This document shows, piece after piece, positions 23,755 through 34,130 of a stretch of 64,000 nt of DNA. This DNA is from Coffea arabica (Eukaryota > Streptophyta > Magnoliopsida > Gentianales > Rubiaceae). The position numbers and the translations under genes are program-made. Below the pieces are notes generated by a model. The model saw nothing but the letters and a program-made list of their open reading frames with translations, ran no database searches and had not been told where the DNA came from. Position 1 is the first letter of the stretch. Every line of letters begins with the position of its first letter. The stretch covers positions 4,588,001-4,652,000 of the forward strand of contig NC_092310.1 of assembly GCF_036785885.1 (NCBI RefSeq), read 5' to 3'.

Positions 23755-23815
23755 GCCTTGGGTTGCCTCCCAAGCAGCGCCTTTTTTTAATATCTTTGGC
23801 TAGACATTGCCATAT
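23755..23815 (-). other. Conserved Athila post-pol motif
   Basis: On the minus strand this reads TGTCTAGCCAAAGATATTAA then GGCGCTGCTTGGGAGGCAAC. Nearly the same sequence lies just downstream of pol at 4065-4122. It anchors the alignment of the two elements and may be a conserved RNA signal. Confidence 0.8.
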
Positions 23816-23863
23816 TTATTCACGGAGGATAAAAGCATGCAGCTCATTTCAGTGCTTCATCTT

Positions 23864-24274
23864 CTATGTATCCCTGATAACCCTCGTAAATAGAGTAATT
23901 TTTGAGCACACGAGGTATGGTCTTCCATGGATTAGTAGATGGCGCCAAACAAACAAGTAACGACCTTCTTTCCTCACTCCTCCATCACGAGCACTTATTG
24001 ATTCGAGATATTTTGTCATCGTGACTCTTAACTTATTCCTGTCATGAAATTCAAAATCTTCTGGTATAATAAAATCAATTTCACTAACAGAAATTAAAGA
24101 ATAAGAGTTAGGAAAATATTGATTAAGGAATGGAGGAGATGTCACCGCATTTGGAGATTGGTCACTAGATTTATTCACTTGAACAATTTGATATTGGGGT
24201 TCCATTTCTTGTACTTTAATTCCCTTTACAACTGCATCTTTAGATTCTTCTTCTTGAGACTCTTGCAGTTCCAT
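23864..24274 (-). CDS. Unrecognised ORF in the non-autonomous Athila derivative
   Basis: A 136-codon open frame lies between the gag remnant and the post-pol motif. The N-terminal third is Glu/Gln/Ser-rich. The C-terminal half is denser in hydrophobic residues (FIIPEDFEFHDRNKL, YLFVWRHLLIHGRPYLVC). It does not resemble protease, reverse transcriptase, RNase H or integrase. It may be a rearranged gag or pol remnant or an element-specific protein. The reading frame could also continue past a sequence change near its end, where a tyrosine-rich alternative frame lies. Confidence 0.35.
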   Translation of the reverse strand: MELQESQEEESKDAVVKGIKVQEMEPQYQIVQVNKSSDQSPNAVTSPPFLNQYFPNSYSLISVSEIDFIIPEDFEFHDRNKLRVTMTKYLESISARDGGVRKEGRYLFVWRHLLIHGRPYLVCSKITLFTRVIRDT

Positions 24275-24611
24275 GTCATTTATCAGGATAATTGTACTCT
24301 CATCTTCTTTAAGGTCAATGTTGGTCTGTGAGGGTAATTCTTCATAAATTGAAAAAAATCAATTTACTCATTGTAGATGCCAATTCACGCGTTCCATCTT
24401 CCATCTCTTTAATCATCCTTTGTGTCTCCTGTTGAAATTGATATGTGTTAGTAGCTATTAATTCAACCATTTCTTCAAGAGACATACCTGACATGGATGA
24501 TAGTTGTTGAGACTCTTGCTGTTAAAAACTTATTGGTCTTTGTTCATAATCAAGATTGAAATTATCCCACCATCCTTGATTATACCCGTTTGAATAAGAG
24601 TTATATTACGT

Positions 24612-24902
24612 TTAAGATTGGAGTGAAAAACCTCCAAACTTATTCATATAGGCATTTAGGTAATCTTGATATTCAAAGCACATACCAGTTGAATGATCCG
24701 TGGCATAACATATTCCATAGGTTGCAGCAGCCATTTTTTCTGTAAGAAAACTGAGTGAATTTGAATATTGATCAGCAGAAAAAGCACAAGCCTCATTTCC
24801 TTTCATAGGAATAAAATCCAATCCATCACCAAAACACGGATTGTTAGTGGTCATTAAAAAAAATAATAAAAAATAAAAACAAGATGAACTCAAAAGAAAC
24901 AA
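24612..24902 (-). pseudogene. gag N-terminal remnant with a defective zinc knuckle
   Basis: The 96-codon frame contains YGICYATDHSTGMC. Compared with the C-x2-C-x4-H-x4-C knuckle of plant gag proteins, the second Cys, His and last Cys are kept and the first Cys is Tyr. The following FEYQDYLNAYMNKFGGF matches the kind of segment that follows the knuckle in Athila-type gag. No matrix or capsid portion is present. Confidence 0.5.
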
Positions 24903-24919
24903 ATTAATCAGGCACCAGT

Positions 24920-24936
24920 CCCCTGCAACAGCGCCA
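24920..24936 (-). other. Primer binding site, tRNA-Asp type
   Basis: On the minus strand, five bases after the 5' LTR, TGGCGCTGTTGCAGGGG matches the complement of the tRNA-Asp 3' end (TGGCGCCGTTGCCGGGG) with two mismatches. Athila elements characteristically use tRNA-Asp. Confidence 0.75.
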
Positions 24937-24941
24937 AAAAT

Positions 24942-25984
24942 TGATAGGTGTCGAATCTGTGCAATAATAATAATAAAACCTAACTACCACCAAAAGCAGT
25001 CAATAATCAATTCTAAGTACTGGAGCAGGGACTCTAGGTATGCAATGCGTTACTTGATTCACCTTATTCCGAAAAGTTTGCTTAATTCGATATATCAGAA
25101 TTAATTATCTGACTAAATTTACTAACTAGTAGACAGTGGCAAGCAGGGTTGTCTTCTCAGGGATTGGGGAGAAATTTGTTTCCTTTTGAGTCAAGATAAA
25201 TGAAGGGTTTTAGGATTAAATGCTAATGAACTAAATATTGCGCACTATTCAATCATACACAAAAGTTATAACAATTAAAAGTAGAAAACATATAAATACC
25301 AATAAATGAAAGAAACAGTTAAAATAATTTAGATCTCACAGTAATTGCCGAACCAAATCTTCAATTGTGCCCTTGACTAGAATACGGAGATTTAGCTACA
25401 CATTCTCAAGGGAAATCCGCAGGACTCCCTTGATAACCACTGGTTCCTTCTCAAAAAACTAACAAAAGTAGACAAAGAAAAGAGACAATTTACGGCCGTC
25501 CTCTCAATTCCTATTTTGCAGCTTCTCAAGGAAAACAAAACTCCTCCCGAATTATTGCTGGCCGAACTTTTAATCACGCGGGATCCGGCTTGGTCTTCCT
25601 ATTTTCTCGTTTTCTAAGGGAAACAAACTCCCAATTGAAAAAGGAAACATTCTAAAAAAATAATACTTAATTGTTTCCTAATTCAACTTTACAACTAACA
25701 AAGATAATTAAAGTCTTCCAAATTCACCAAAGATGTCCATATTTGACTAGAACTAGGAAATCTCCATGCGTGACAAATTTCCGAGTCTTTTGGACTTGAA
25801 TATAGGCCCCGAACGTACCACCACCAAATTAGCTGGAAACTGCCCCTTTTAATCATGTTTTGCTTATTTTCCTACAATTTAGCACTATAAACCACATATA
25901 ATTAGAATCAATCAATTAAAATAATATTTGGCTAAAATCAAGGAAAAAATAATTATAAATTTAGCAACAAATTATGACCTATCA
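24942..25984 (-). repeat. 5' LTR of the non-autonomous Athila derivative (1043 bp, internally deleted)
   Basis: It matches the 3' LTR at 19040-20529 at both ends. About 447 bases are missing at the junction near 25231-25240, where CTAAATATT joins sequence found near 19335 and 19785 in the longer copy. Both breakpoints carry TAAATA, so deletion between short direct repeats is likely. Confidence 0.88.
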
Positions 25985-28528
25985 TTGTCTCTTTCGAAAT
26001 TCAAAGTAACAAGGGGGTGTTTTTGTATAAAATATGACAATTAAAGCAGTTCAAATAAAATCAAATAGTTAACTAAAACTTAAATGACAATTTATTGAAA
26101 TCAGATTAGTGACACTAAAGATCTAGCCAAGAAATATCTTCAGCAATGGTTCATCGATGCAAAGGCAATTCCAATTATTTACTAATAAATAGGTTATAAC
26201 TGCCAAACAAGCGATGACAGTCAATCCCGACTTAATGTGTCGGTGATTAAGGTACGTCCATTAATCACTACTCTAACCGAGAACTAATCCCAGGTACGCC
26301 CGTAAGATTTAATTCCCTAATTGCCTTACGTATTAGAGGAGACCTATTCTAATCAAATAACGCACTACCAGGGTTATTTTAGATTAGCTCGCATATTCCC
26401 CTGACACAAATCTAATCATGCCAGTTGTCACTATTTCAGAGCAATTAAACAATTACAGATTTAATACTCCGATTGGCAATAGGTTACTAAATCAATTCAC
26501 TATCCGGATCCAAGATAATCAATTAATTAAACAGCCATAAGCACTGCAATCAGAGAATATGCAAATACCAATAAATAAGAGAAATAGATAAAATTAATTC
26601 GATCTCACAATTTTTAGACGAAACAAAGCCTCCGTAATTCCTTGATTAGAAAAAGAGATTTAGTTCATCCTGAGAGAAACCCACGTGAAAATTCAGAAGT
26701 AATTGTCGAAGACATTCCTCCAAAAGTCAATGAAGTAAATCGATTTAATCAAGAATAAGCAAAGAGTTTGCTAAATCCAAGAATGCCCAATTGTTTCCCT
26801 ACTTCCCTCTAACATACGAGGGAGCAAAGCTACCTAAAGACGAAAAAGAGAAAAAGTCAAGAGAAAAATTACAGTAGTCCAAATTGTCTGCTATCCTTCT
26901 CCTATCTAATTCCTACTACTTCTACTATGCGGCTCTCCAGAGGAAAAAGGAAGACTCCCCATCCTTCTCGATCTCCTCTCTCTTCGGAAACTATCAAAAG
27001 AAGAAAAGTTCCAATTTTTCAAAAGTGTCCCTGGATGCGGTATTTGCCCATGGGATAAGGAAGCAGAGTTGAAGTATTCTCCCCTTGTTGACTGTTGCTA
27101 ATACTCTTCTCCTGATAACCGTCAAATTGGCATATTTTTATGATATCTGTAATAAATACAAATTTTCAAAAGTGAGTAAAATCTGACAATTAATCCACAT
27201 TGGGTAAGGTAATAGAGGAAATTAATTATAAAATAAATGATAAAATTGCAATCTATCATCAAATGTGCATTAATTGGTGGATTCTAACATTATCAAAGGA
27301 AGTTGGAACAAAAAGTGATAAAAAGGTACAAATTCCTCACTACATTTGCTATTTGGCGCGGCCGCATCAACTCAGGGTTTAGCATGTCCAGGAAACTCGA
27401 GAATGACGCGTGATATCCTACTGACAATTGGAAGTGCAACGTGGGGTCCCAAATATTCCATTAGTTGATTGTTTGGTTTGAATTGACAATAGTAGTTTAG
27501 CAAGAATAGAAAACTTAACAATTAGTAGATTTCCTTTCTTGTTGGTTGCAGCTGAATAGTATAGATAGAAGTCAATCGAGACTAGGTGACTTAACTTAGC
27601 TTTTGAGAGGTCAGCCGCCACAAGCAAGAGGACAGACTTGCTTTTATCTTGTGTTTTTTCTTATTCCATCGGCCTTCATCATCTCAATTGGGAGAAAATG
27701 CATTCAACAATTGAATTTGCAATTTCGCGTGAGATAGTTCCAACGGAGATCAACTAAATCTCTTTTTCTAATCAATGAATAACGGAGGACTTGGTTCAAC
27801 TTAAATTGTGAGATCAAATTAATTTTACTCTTTCCTATTATTTTTTGGTATTCGTATATTTCCTGTTTTATGTTATGGTTGTTGTATTATTCAATTATTC
27901 TGGGCTCAAATTTTAGATTAATTCAATAACCTAAAATCAATTAGAATAATTATATCTGTAATTGTTTAGTTATTCTAAATTAGTGGTAACTGGAATGATT
28001 GGGTTTGTATCAGAGAAATATACGGGCTAATTTGAAACAACCCTTATAGTGTGTTGTTTGGTTAGAACAGGGTTTCTCTAATTCATAAGGTAATTGGGAA
28101 ATTGAACTCTACGGTCATACCTAGAGTTATTTCGCAATTAGGGTAATAGCTAACGGTCATACTTTGGCTGTCGATAATTTAAGGAAAAATTGACCGTTAT
28201 CGCTTGTTTGGTGGTTATAGTTTGTTTATCAGTTTGTAAGTGGAATTATTCTTGCATCGATGATCAATTAGGAGAACCATTTCCGAAGTTGCTTCTTGGT
28301 TAGAGCTTGTTCAATATTATTTGAGTCTTAATAAGTTGCCATTTACTTTTAGCTATTTATTATATTCAAGTAGTTTAGTTTATTTTCATAAAATCCACCG
28401 TATCTTGAACTCTAGAAGAAGTTAATTTCTCTCAGTCCCTGTGGATTCGACCCTGCTTACCACTAGATACAAAATTTGTATTTAATTTGAGCAGATATTT
28501 ATTATTGTACAGATTTGACAACTTGTTA

Positions 28529-29174
28529 TTGTTAAAAAAGTAAGATCTGACCTTTTTGTATATAAAAAATGATTACATGTAGATAACATAGTGATTTCCG
28601 GCTAAAAAGTGGTCGAAAATTTAGATTCGGACCAAATTTTGCTAACGTAAATTTGTAAGGGACGTAAAATTAACAATTTGAAAGTAAAGGATGAAAAAAT
28701 TCATTTAGTAAAATATGAACCAAGTTTTTACCAATTTTCCCATAAGAAAAATTGGATGAGATAAGGAATTGTGCATCTTACTGTTTTTTGGCCCAGAATA
28801 AGAAGCATTCTCCTCTATGTTTGTCAAATTACGTTGACCGACAAAAATTGGCATTATTGACCCATCAAGCTCAAATCGCCATCCCCATACAGATTTAATG
28901 CTTGAATATTGCAGATTTATATCTCAGCTGATATATTTACCAAAATTTTCATAATGTGCAGATAACTACGATTTAAGGAACCCCCCGGGGGGCCCGGGCG
29001 GGCTTAAAGAAGCATCCCCCTCAGGTTGTTTACATTTCCCTGAGGGCAAAAGTCTCTTATGTAAGATTCTGAATTCTTGAAATTATTTTCGTAGTCACCC
29101 CCAAGTAGAGGAATTTACATACATAAAGGGGGTCTTATGATTATTATATATGTAACCCGACTACCAATAAATCC
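28529..29174. other. Intergenic, with a C6G6 palindrome
   Basis: This includes the right arm of the old inverted-repeat element (to about 28790). At 28981-29005 a run CCCCCCGGGGGG is followed by GCCCGGGCGGGC. No gene was seen. Confidence 0.5.
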
Positions 29175-29186
29175 ATCAAGTTGTCT

Positions 29187-29386
29187 TTTTTTTTTTTGGT
29201 CGATACAGGGGTGTCCGGGTCAATTCTTACAGGGCCCGACTAATCCCCTGTGGCCCGGACCCGGCGCCCCAACCCGACTTGAACACGATAAATGCGCGGA
29301 GGAATCCAGTGGAGCGGAAACTCGAACTTGAGACCTTAAGGATCACCTGTGAGAGGCGCTACCGCTGGACCATTCACGCGGGGGCT
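29187..29386 (-). mobile_element. tRNA-derived SINE with target duplication
   Basis: On the minus strand a box A (TGGTCCAGCGGTAGCGC) and box B (AAGTTCGAGTTTCC) form a tRNA-like head. A GGGGATTAGTCGGGCCC tail domain ending in an A-run follows. The element is flanked by ATCAAGTTGTCT on both sides (29175-29186 and 29387-29398), a perfect 12-bp duplication. It shares its 3' domain with the plus-strand SINE at 34297-34597. Confidence 0.92.
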
Positions 29387-29398
29387 ATCAAGTTGTCT

Positions 29399-29788
29399 AA
29401 TCTTGAGAGCCCTTTGGGGTCAAGAATAGTATTTTAATTAGTAATAACTGCATCAATTAGAAACATCTATAAAATATATGATCAATCTGAGCAGTGGCAA
29501 ATAATTGGAAAAGATAAAAGGAAAGAGATGAAAAAGAAACAAAATGAAAAAAAAAAATCGACCAAAACAACAAAATATTACTACTAGAACCATAGAATTG
29601 CTAATTTAAAGCATTTGTCTTTCAAGTTTCAACCAACGAAAGGGTTGACCCAAATTGACTTCAAAATATTTTCTACCATAGATAGAGAAACTTCAAAAGT
29701 TACATTAACATTTGACCAAAAAAACTGATGATAAAATCCCATCACTTAGGTTCTAGCCTAATCTACAAAATATCAAGTACAACATCTA
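29399..29788. other. Intergenic, no gene seen
   Basis: AT-rich sequence between a SINE and the 3' end of a minus-strand gene remnant. Nothing further could be recognised. Confidence 0.5.
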
Positions 29789-30513
29789 TCAAGCCAGATA
29801 TGCCATCAGCACCTCCTTCATTATCACCATTAACCTCCTCAGCGCTGGGACCATCACTCTCCTTGGAACCCCAGAACCTCCTTCCTTATCACCATTGCCA
29901 TCGCCAGAATTTGAAGATTTTTCAATTGTTGCCTTCCCAACAACTTTCACACCCTTCTTTCCATTAGGGTCGACCATACCAAGTTTTGCCTCCAACTCAT
30001 GCAAGGCTTCTTCAATAAGCTCTAAGAGCCCGATTGTCCTAATCAAAATCCTCACATTGTCATCTTCAGTAGTCCCACAGAAAGAGCCCAAAAAATCTCT
30101 CTTTGTTTCTTCTATCCCCACTGCTTTGGTCATATTGTAAACTGCGCATCCCTTGGACACCTGGTCCAAGAGATGGAAAATAACTCCAATGCAGGATCCA
30201 ACAAGGAATCCAATTTATCAGATCTTTCCAACTTTGCCAAATCTTTCAGATATTTCTCTCCTCCTAGTTTCAAGTCCGCCTTGAATAGTCTTTTCTGTTC
30301 CCAACTAAACCTAATTCTAGCCTCATTATCAGGCGGATCATCATTGCAAACCAACTTCACCTCCAAAGGTCTGATTTTATTGATCAAACTTTGATTTGTT
30401 GCCATCTTCACACATGCTGCCTGAACAGCTTTAACACCCATCCCTTTAGTTACCTTAGGACCGAACCTTTTGGCAGCCTTAAATCCGGATTTCCCTGGGT
30501 TCCATGGCATGTT
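29789..30513 (-). pseudogene. Unrecognised protein gene, frameshifted
   Basis: On the minus strand a likely splice acceptor (TTGGTTTCAG) precedes a frame starting NMPWNPGKSGFKAAKRFG. This frame runs about 127 codons, with charged helical segments (GGEKYLKDLAKLERSDKLD), to a stop at 30130. A second frame overlapping by about 40 bases continues the protein (DQVSKGCAVYNMTKAVGIEE, then LLELIEEALHELEAKLGMVD) to a stop at 29789. The two fit as one protein of about 240 residues split by a single frameshift near 30160. The composition and codon use look like a real gene. I do not recognise the family. No upstream exon was found. It could also be a fragment of a larger gene. Confidence 0.55.
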
Positions 30514-30752
30514 CTGAAACCAATATACTTCAAGCATAATACCAAACTAGATATAAACTAATCGTATAGGCATGCAGCATAAATAAGCAAATAAACCCAA
30601 AAAAAAGCCTTAAATTATGATCAAATACCAGGAACACCCACAATTGCAACTCAAAATCAGAAGTGAATTTGAAATGTTAAGAGGGAAAAGGGGAGCAAAA
30701 GACCCCATTTAAAGTTAACACCATTATTATTAAATAACATAAACTGGATGGG

Positions 30753-31040
30753 CACTACAAGAAAACTGACTTTTCGCGATGCCAGAATTGTGCTGCAAAA
30801 AGTCAAAAAATCGCCGCGAAAACCTTTTTGCGGCACAAATGTGACGGAATTAAATTGTGTCACAAAAGTAGCCGTTACAAAAGAGAACAACACAATTTTT
30901 CAATACGTCTCATGTATTTGCATCGCTCTTTGCGATGCCAATTTGAATGTCACCACTCTACTTGCGGCACAAAAAATGCGCCACAAAATGTCCACAATGT
31001 CATGCGACAAAAACTCACGTCGCAAAAAGTCACCAATATG
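30753..31040. mobile_element. CACTA transposon end (one terminus only)
   Basis: CACTACAAGAAAACTGAC at 30753 is the classic CACTA terminal sequence. It is followed by subterminal repeats of GCGGCACAAA, GCGCCACAAA and GCGATGCC type in both orientations, as expected for transposase binding sites. No matching opposite terminus was seen downstream, so the element is truncated or its other end has diverged. Confidence 0.75.
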
Positions 31041-32575
31041 AAGGCCAGAAATCAATTTTTTCATGGTACAATAATTATCATGCTCAAATATCCTAAAATC
31101 GAATATTATAACAAAATATAGTTCCACAATACAGTAGAATAAAGTATCATACATTGTTTTAGTCAAATTCTACAAACTTTATCATTTAATATTGTTCGCT
31201 CCAATTACAAGATGTTTCATATATTCCAAAATGTGCTTGTCTTCAAAAGTACAACACTTCATCATACATCTCTTAAAAACATCTTCATATTTCAAAATCC
31301 TGAAATAACACAAAAATATGGTCATAACCATTCCTGAATTCCCTATAGATCTACATTCAATAAAATTCATTTCCAAATTAGGGAGAGACAATATCCAGTA
31401 CATGATCATCGGTATATAAAGACAATATCCAGTTATATATTTATGCTAAGAGAGTACCGGCACTTATACAAAAAGAAATTCAAAGACGTCCTGAAACAAA
31501 TTACATTGACCACCTTGCCACAACAAGCTTGAATATGCACATTGGACTCATCAGACTTGATAATGAGAGATACCATGGGAGCTACCCCTCCTAAGTCCTA
31601 AGTCAGTTAATGTAGCGAAAATAGAAGGAAATAGAAAGGAAAAGTTAAAAAAGTTTGCCCTTTAAGAACTGCACAATTATAAGTAGCTAACAGGAGCAAT
31701 CCATGTCTTTATCTAAGTAGATCATTCTTGCACAATTTTAAGCATAGGAAATTATATCGACAGCAAAATAAGTATATTCTTAACGAGTAAAATTGATCTT
31801 CTATCACAAGCATAAAAAGGGTATCGATTGATTGGAAGCTAAGCAAGAAAGAAGAATTTGAAAAGAAAAATTGCTTTGGGTTGCTTTACATGTTTCTTGG
31901 ATATGCATTTTGCTAGTTGTGTTGAACAAGAGTTCAACTACAGTCTAAAAAGGAAACGAAGCATATAAGATGAAAACAATATCATCTTTGCACCTTTGTC
32001 ACTGACACTGTTGTCGGCGTGATATTGAAGAATAAAGAAGTTAAAATTTCTCTTCTTTAATTGCGATTTATATTTAGGGTTTTGGTGGTTGTTGTGTTTT
32101 TTAAAAGGAAACAAAATGTGTTTCCATTTTTGCCCTTGAAATTATGGACATGTGAGAGAGGCATGTGTTTTTTGAATGGTAAAGTGAGCAAAAACGAGCT
32201 TTGAGAGCAATTGGGTAGACTTTTATATATCTTACAGATTATTGTGTCTAATTTTAAATATGAGGGGCTAAAAAGTTTTTTCTATTAATGTGAAGGACCA
32301 ATTTGGCAAATTTTCCTATTACTTTTAAGCCATTTCGATGACAGTAATTTCTTTTGTAATGTATAATAGTTTTTTTTATGAGGATATAATATTTAAAGTG
32401 TCAATGCTTTTAAGTTGCTGTTTGACAAAATTGAAATTTACAAAGGCTTTGACACCGGCTCAAGGTTGTACAACTTGTGCCCTCTCGTTCTATCAATTGC
32501 AACTTGTGTGCTTTCTTTTCTATCATTCATGTGTGAGCTTAAGTGTTTCTAAATTTCTAAATTTTCAGTAAGTGT
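31041..32575. other. Intergenic, no gene seen
   Basis: AT-rich. The open frames here are short and lack family features. The beginning may still belong to the CACTA fragment. Confidence 0.5.
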
Positions 32576-32834
32576 TAGACAAAATTGTGGATTCATTTTG
32601 AACGCATTTTAAACGTGTACAATCCTCAATGAAGTTTGAAGACAATAATTCCTCTCATGATATCGATCAACTCTAAATTACTTTGGGTGCGCATTTGTTT
32701 CCATTTAGGAGTCAAAGTTGGATGGGAACAGATACTACACTTGATCTTTGCCAAAAGGCTGATAAAGGTATAAATTGGATGGGAGCGACATACTAGAGAA
32801 TCAGCATCGGTTTTATGATTTATCAAAGCCAATA
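32576..32834 (+). repeat. Dispersed repeat, copy A (inverted copy at 38073-38271)
   Basis: The sequence from TTAGACAAAATTGTGG to TTATCAAAGCCAA matches the complement of 38073-38271 along its length. Copy A carries an extra block of about 57 bases at 32728-32784 that is absent from copy B. The repeat family is not recognised. Confidence 0.8.
32728..32771 (-). ncRNA. U2 snRNA 5' fragment (44 nt), inserted
   Basis: On the minus strand the block begins ATACCTTTATCAGCC, continues through TTTTGGCAAAGATCAAGTG and stops at TAGTATCTGT. This corresponds to about the first 44 nucleotides of U2 snRNA with a few changes, including the branch-site recognition region. It is flanked by TTGGATGGGA at 32718-32727 and 32775-32784. 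The related copy B has one TTGGATGGGA (as its complement) and no insert. It is a truncated pseudogene, not a functional snRNA. Confidence 0.85.
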
Positions 32835-33689
32835 TGGAGCAGAGTTTCTATCAAGAATTGCATTACGTTTGTCTCCATGTCATGGCCTTCCCCTTATTAT
32901 ATTTATAGAGTAGAGTTAACAGTGGATTTAGCAAGTGTAAAAAAGGTGGTAAGTTATCTTGATTAGTCATAAATTCTAGTTATACCTTATAATCAACTAG
33001 GAAAATTCTATACTGAGCGAGTGACATTACATTACATTACAACTAAGCGACAATAAAAACAAACAAATTAAAGGATAACCCATCTTCTTGATTTTAGGAA
33101 TTCTTATGTTTGTGTTTATCGTTTAGTAATGTTATCATTTATAGTCACTTTTTGTAGATGAATTCAATCAACAAGTTCCAAAAAAAAATGAAAATTTTAC
33201 AGTCTTAGGAACTAAATGTAGTTATTTATTTAACGACAAAGAGTAGGGACATTTGTCAGAAACATCCGTCCCACACAATGTATGACCTAAAATAAGCCAA
33301 TAATGTTAAATTCAAATTGTATAGAAGAGATAGCGTCACATAATTTGGGCACAACAAATATGTAAGAACCCACACAAACAACGGTACCCAAATATGGGGG
33401 AGAGTTGAATTGAGCGGTAAGATGGAAAATGTTGTAAGCTAGAAGTCTTGAGGAATTCATGAATCAAGGAACTATCCTTTCGGTCATTTGGACATTTGCA
33501 TAGGGAAGAAGTGAGAAAGGCAAAAGAAGACTACACTGAACAGCCGTACCAGCACATGCAGGTTGCAAGTCCTCTCGCTTAAAAAAAAAAAAAGAAAAAC
33601 AAAACCTGCACCTCTAAAAGTATTGAAGGAGATTCTGTTTGCTGTGAATTATATAATGTATTGAAGGAGATAACCTACAATGTGCTACA
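32835..33689. other. Intergenic, no gene seen
   Basis: AT-rich. It contains ATTACATTACATTACA near 33028 and a short direct repeat TATTGAAGGAGAT near 33620 and 33660. Nothing else was recognised. Confidence 0.45.
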
Positions 33690-34130
33690 TCACAACATCA
33701 CCCCGTTTGGCAAGTGAGTGTTTTGGGTGTTTGTCTAAAATTTTAGTGTAGTTCACTGTAAAAGTTTTTAAAAAAATTTTTGATGTGTGTTTTTTTTTTT
33801 GAATATTTTGAAGTGTATAGTTTAAAAACTTTGAAAAGTTTTTTAAAGTTATTGTAGTTAAAGTTTTTAAAAAACTTGTAACAGACAAACTTGGCAAAAA
33901 ACTTGGCTCCGTTTGGATTAGCTGTTTTTGGGGGGTGTTTTTGAAATATTTTATTGTAGCAGTGTATATGAAAAATTTCTGCTATAAAACTTTTTTTGAA
34001 ATATTTGATATACTAATATGGATGGGATGTTTTTTGAGTTATTATATATTACTGTAACATTGTATTTGAAAAACTTATTTTTTTGAAAAAAAATAACCAA
34101 TCCAAATGCTTATCTGTCAAACAAACAAGG
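33690..34130. mobile_element. Two adjacent MITE-like units
   Basis: Two units open with CCCCGTTTGGCAAGTG (33702) and CTCCGTTTGGATTAGC (33907). They contain long T/A runs with partly self-complementary halves (CTTGGC near 33890; CCAATCCAAATGC near 34095). The wording CCGTTTGG at the start is common in plant MITEs. No clean target duplication could be assigned. Confidence 0.4.

Larger units (their letters stand above)
19040..25984 (-). mobile_element. Non-autonomous Athila derivative with two LTRs
   Basis: In its own orientation the order is: 5' LTR (25984-24942), tRNA-Asp-like primer site (24936-24920), short gag remnant, an ORF of unknown nature, the Athila post-pol motif (23815-23755), the 75-bp repeat array, a pyrimidine tract (21750-21660), a polypurine-like motif (about 21530-21484), a second one (20575-20530) and the 3' LTR (20529-19040). 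This matches the layout of the autonomous element at 1-10046 with pol and the env-position ORF missing. Flanks are TTGTT (19035-19039) and TTGTC (25985-25989), a probable 5-bp duplication with one mismatch. It must be mobilised by another element's proteins, if at all. Confidence 0.85.
18797..27258 (-). repeat. Minus-strand solo LTR, split by a later element (18797-19039 and 25985-27258)
   Basis: Read on the minus strand it starts TGATAGATTGC at 27258 and ends CAACCTGTCA at 18797, about 1517 bases in all. It lies inside a plus-strand LTR and is flanked by CCAAA (18792-18796) and TCAAA (27259-27263), a 5-bp duplication with one mismatch. No retroelement interior is present. Confidence 0.78.
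18737..28528 (+). repeat. Plus-strand solo LTR, split by a later insertion (18737-18796 and 27259-28528)
   Basis: The left piece starts TGATAGGTCAC and runs to ACCAAA. The right piece resumes at TCAAATGTGC and runs to the usual 3' block (GGATTCGACCCTGCTTACCACT) and ACAACTTGTTA. The junction matches the colinear stretch in the solo LTR at 21887 (CCTTGCCAAATATTG). Total LTR length is about 1330 bases. No internal retroelement sequence is attached. No matching target duplication was found at its outer ends. Confidence 0.75.
18440..28790. mobile_element. Old inverted-repeat element, outermost layer of the nest
   Basis: Sequence at about 18440-18640 is recognisable in reverse complement at about 28550-28790. 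Shared words in the same order include TTTACGT, AAAATTTGGT, ATTTTC, CACTTTTT and ATCATTTTTTA. Identity is only moderate, so the arms are old. Everything between is later LTR insertions, so the original was a small foldback or MITE-like element. Its exact ends and superfamily could not be fixed. Confidence 0.6.

Noticed and set aside
27238..27258. TGATA...TATCA palindrome suggesting two head-to-head LTRs or an LTR foldback
   Set aside because: The arrangement is better explained by a minus solo LTR inserted in a plus LTR. The plus LTR starts at 18737, the rejoined sequence CCAAATGTGC matches another family member, and a CCAAA/TCAAA duplication flanks the insert.
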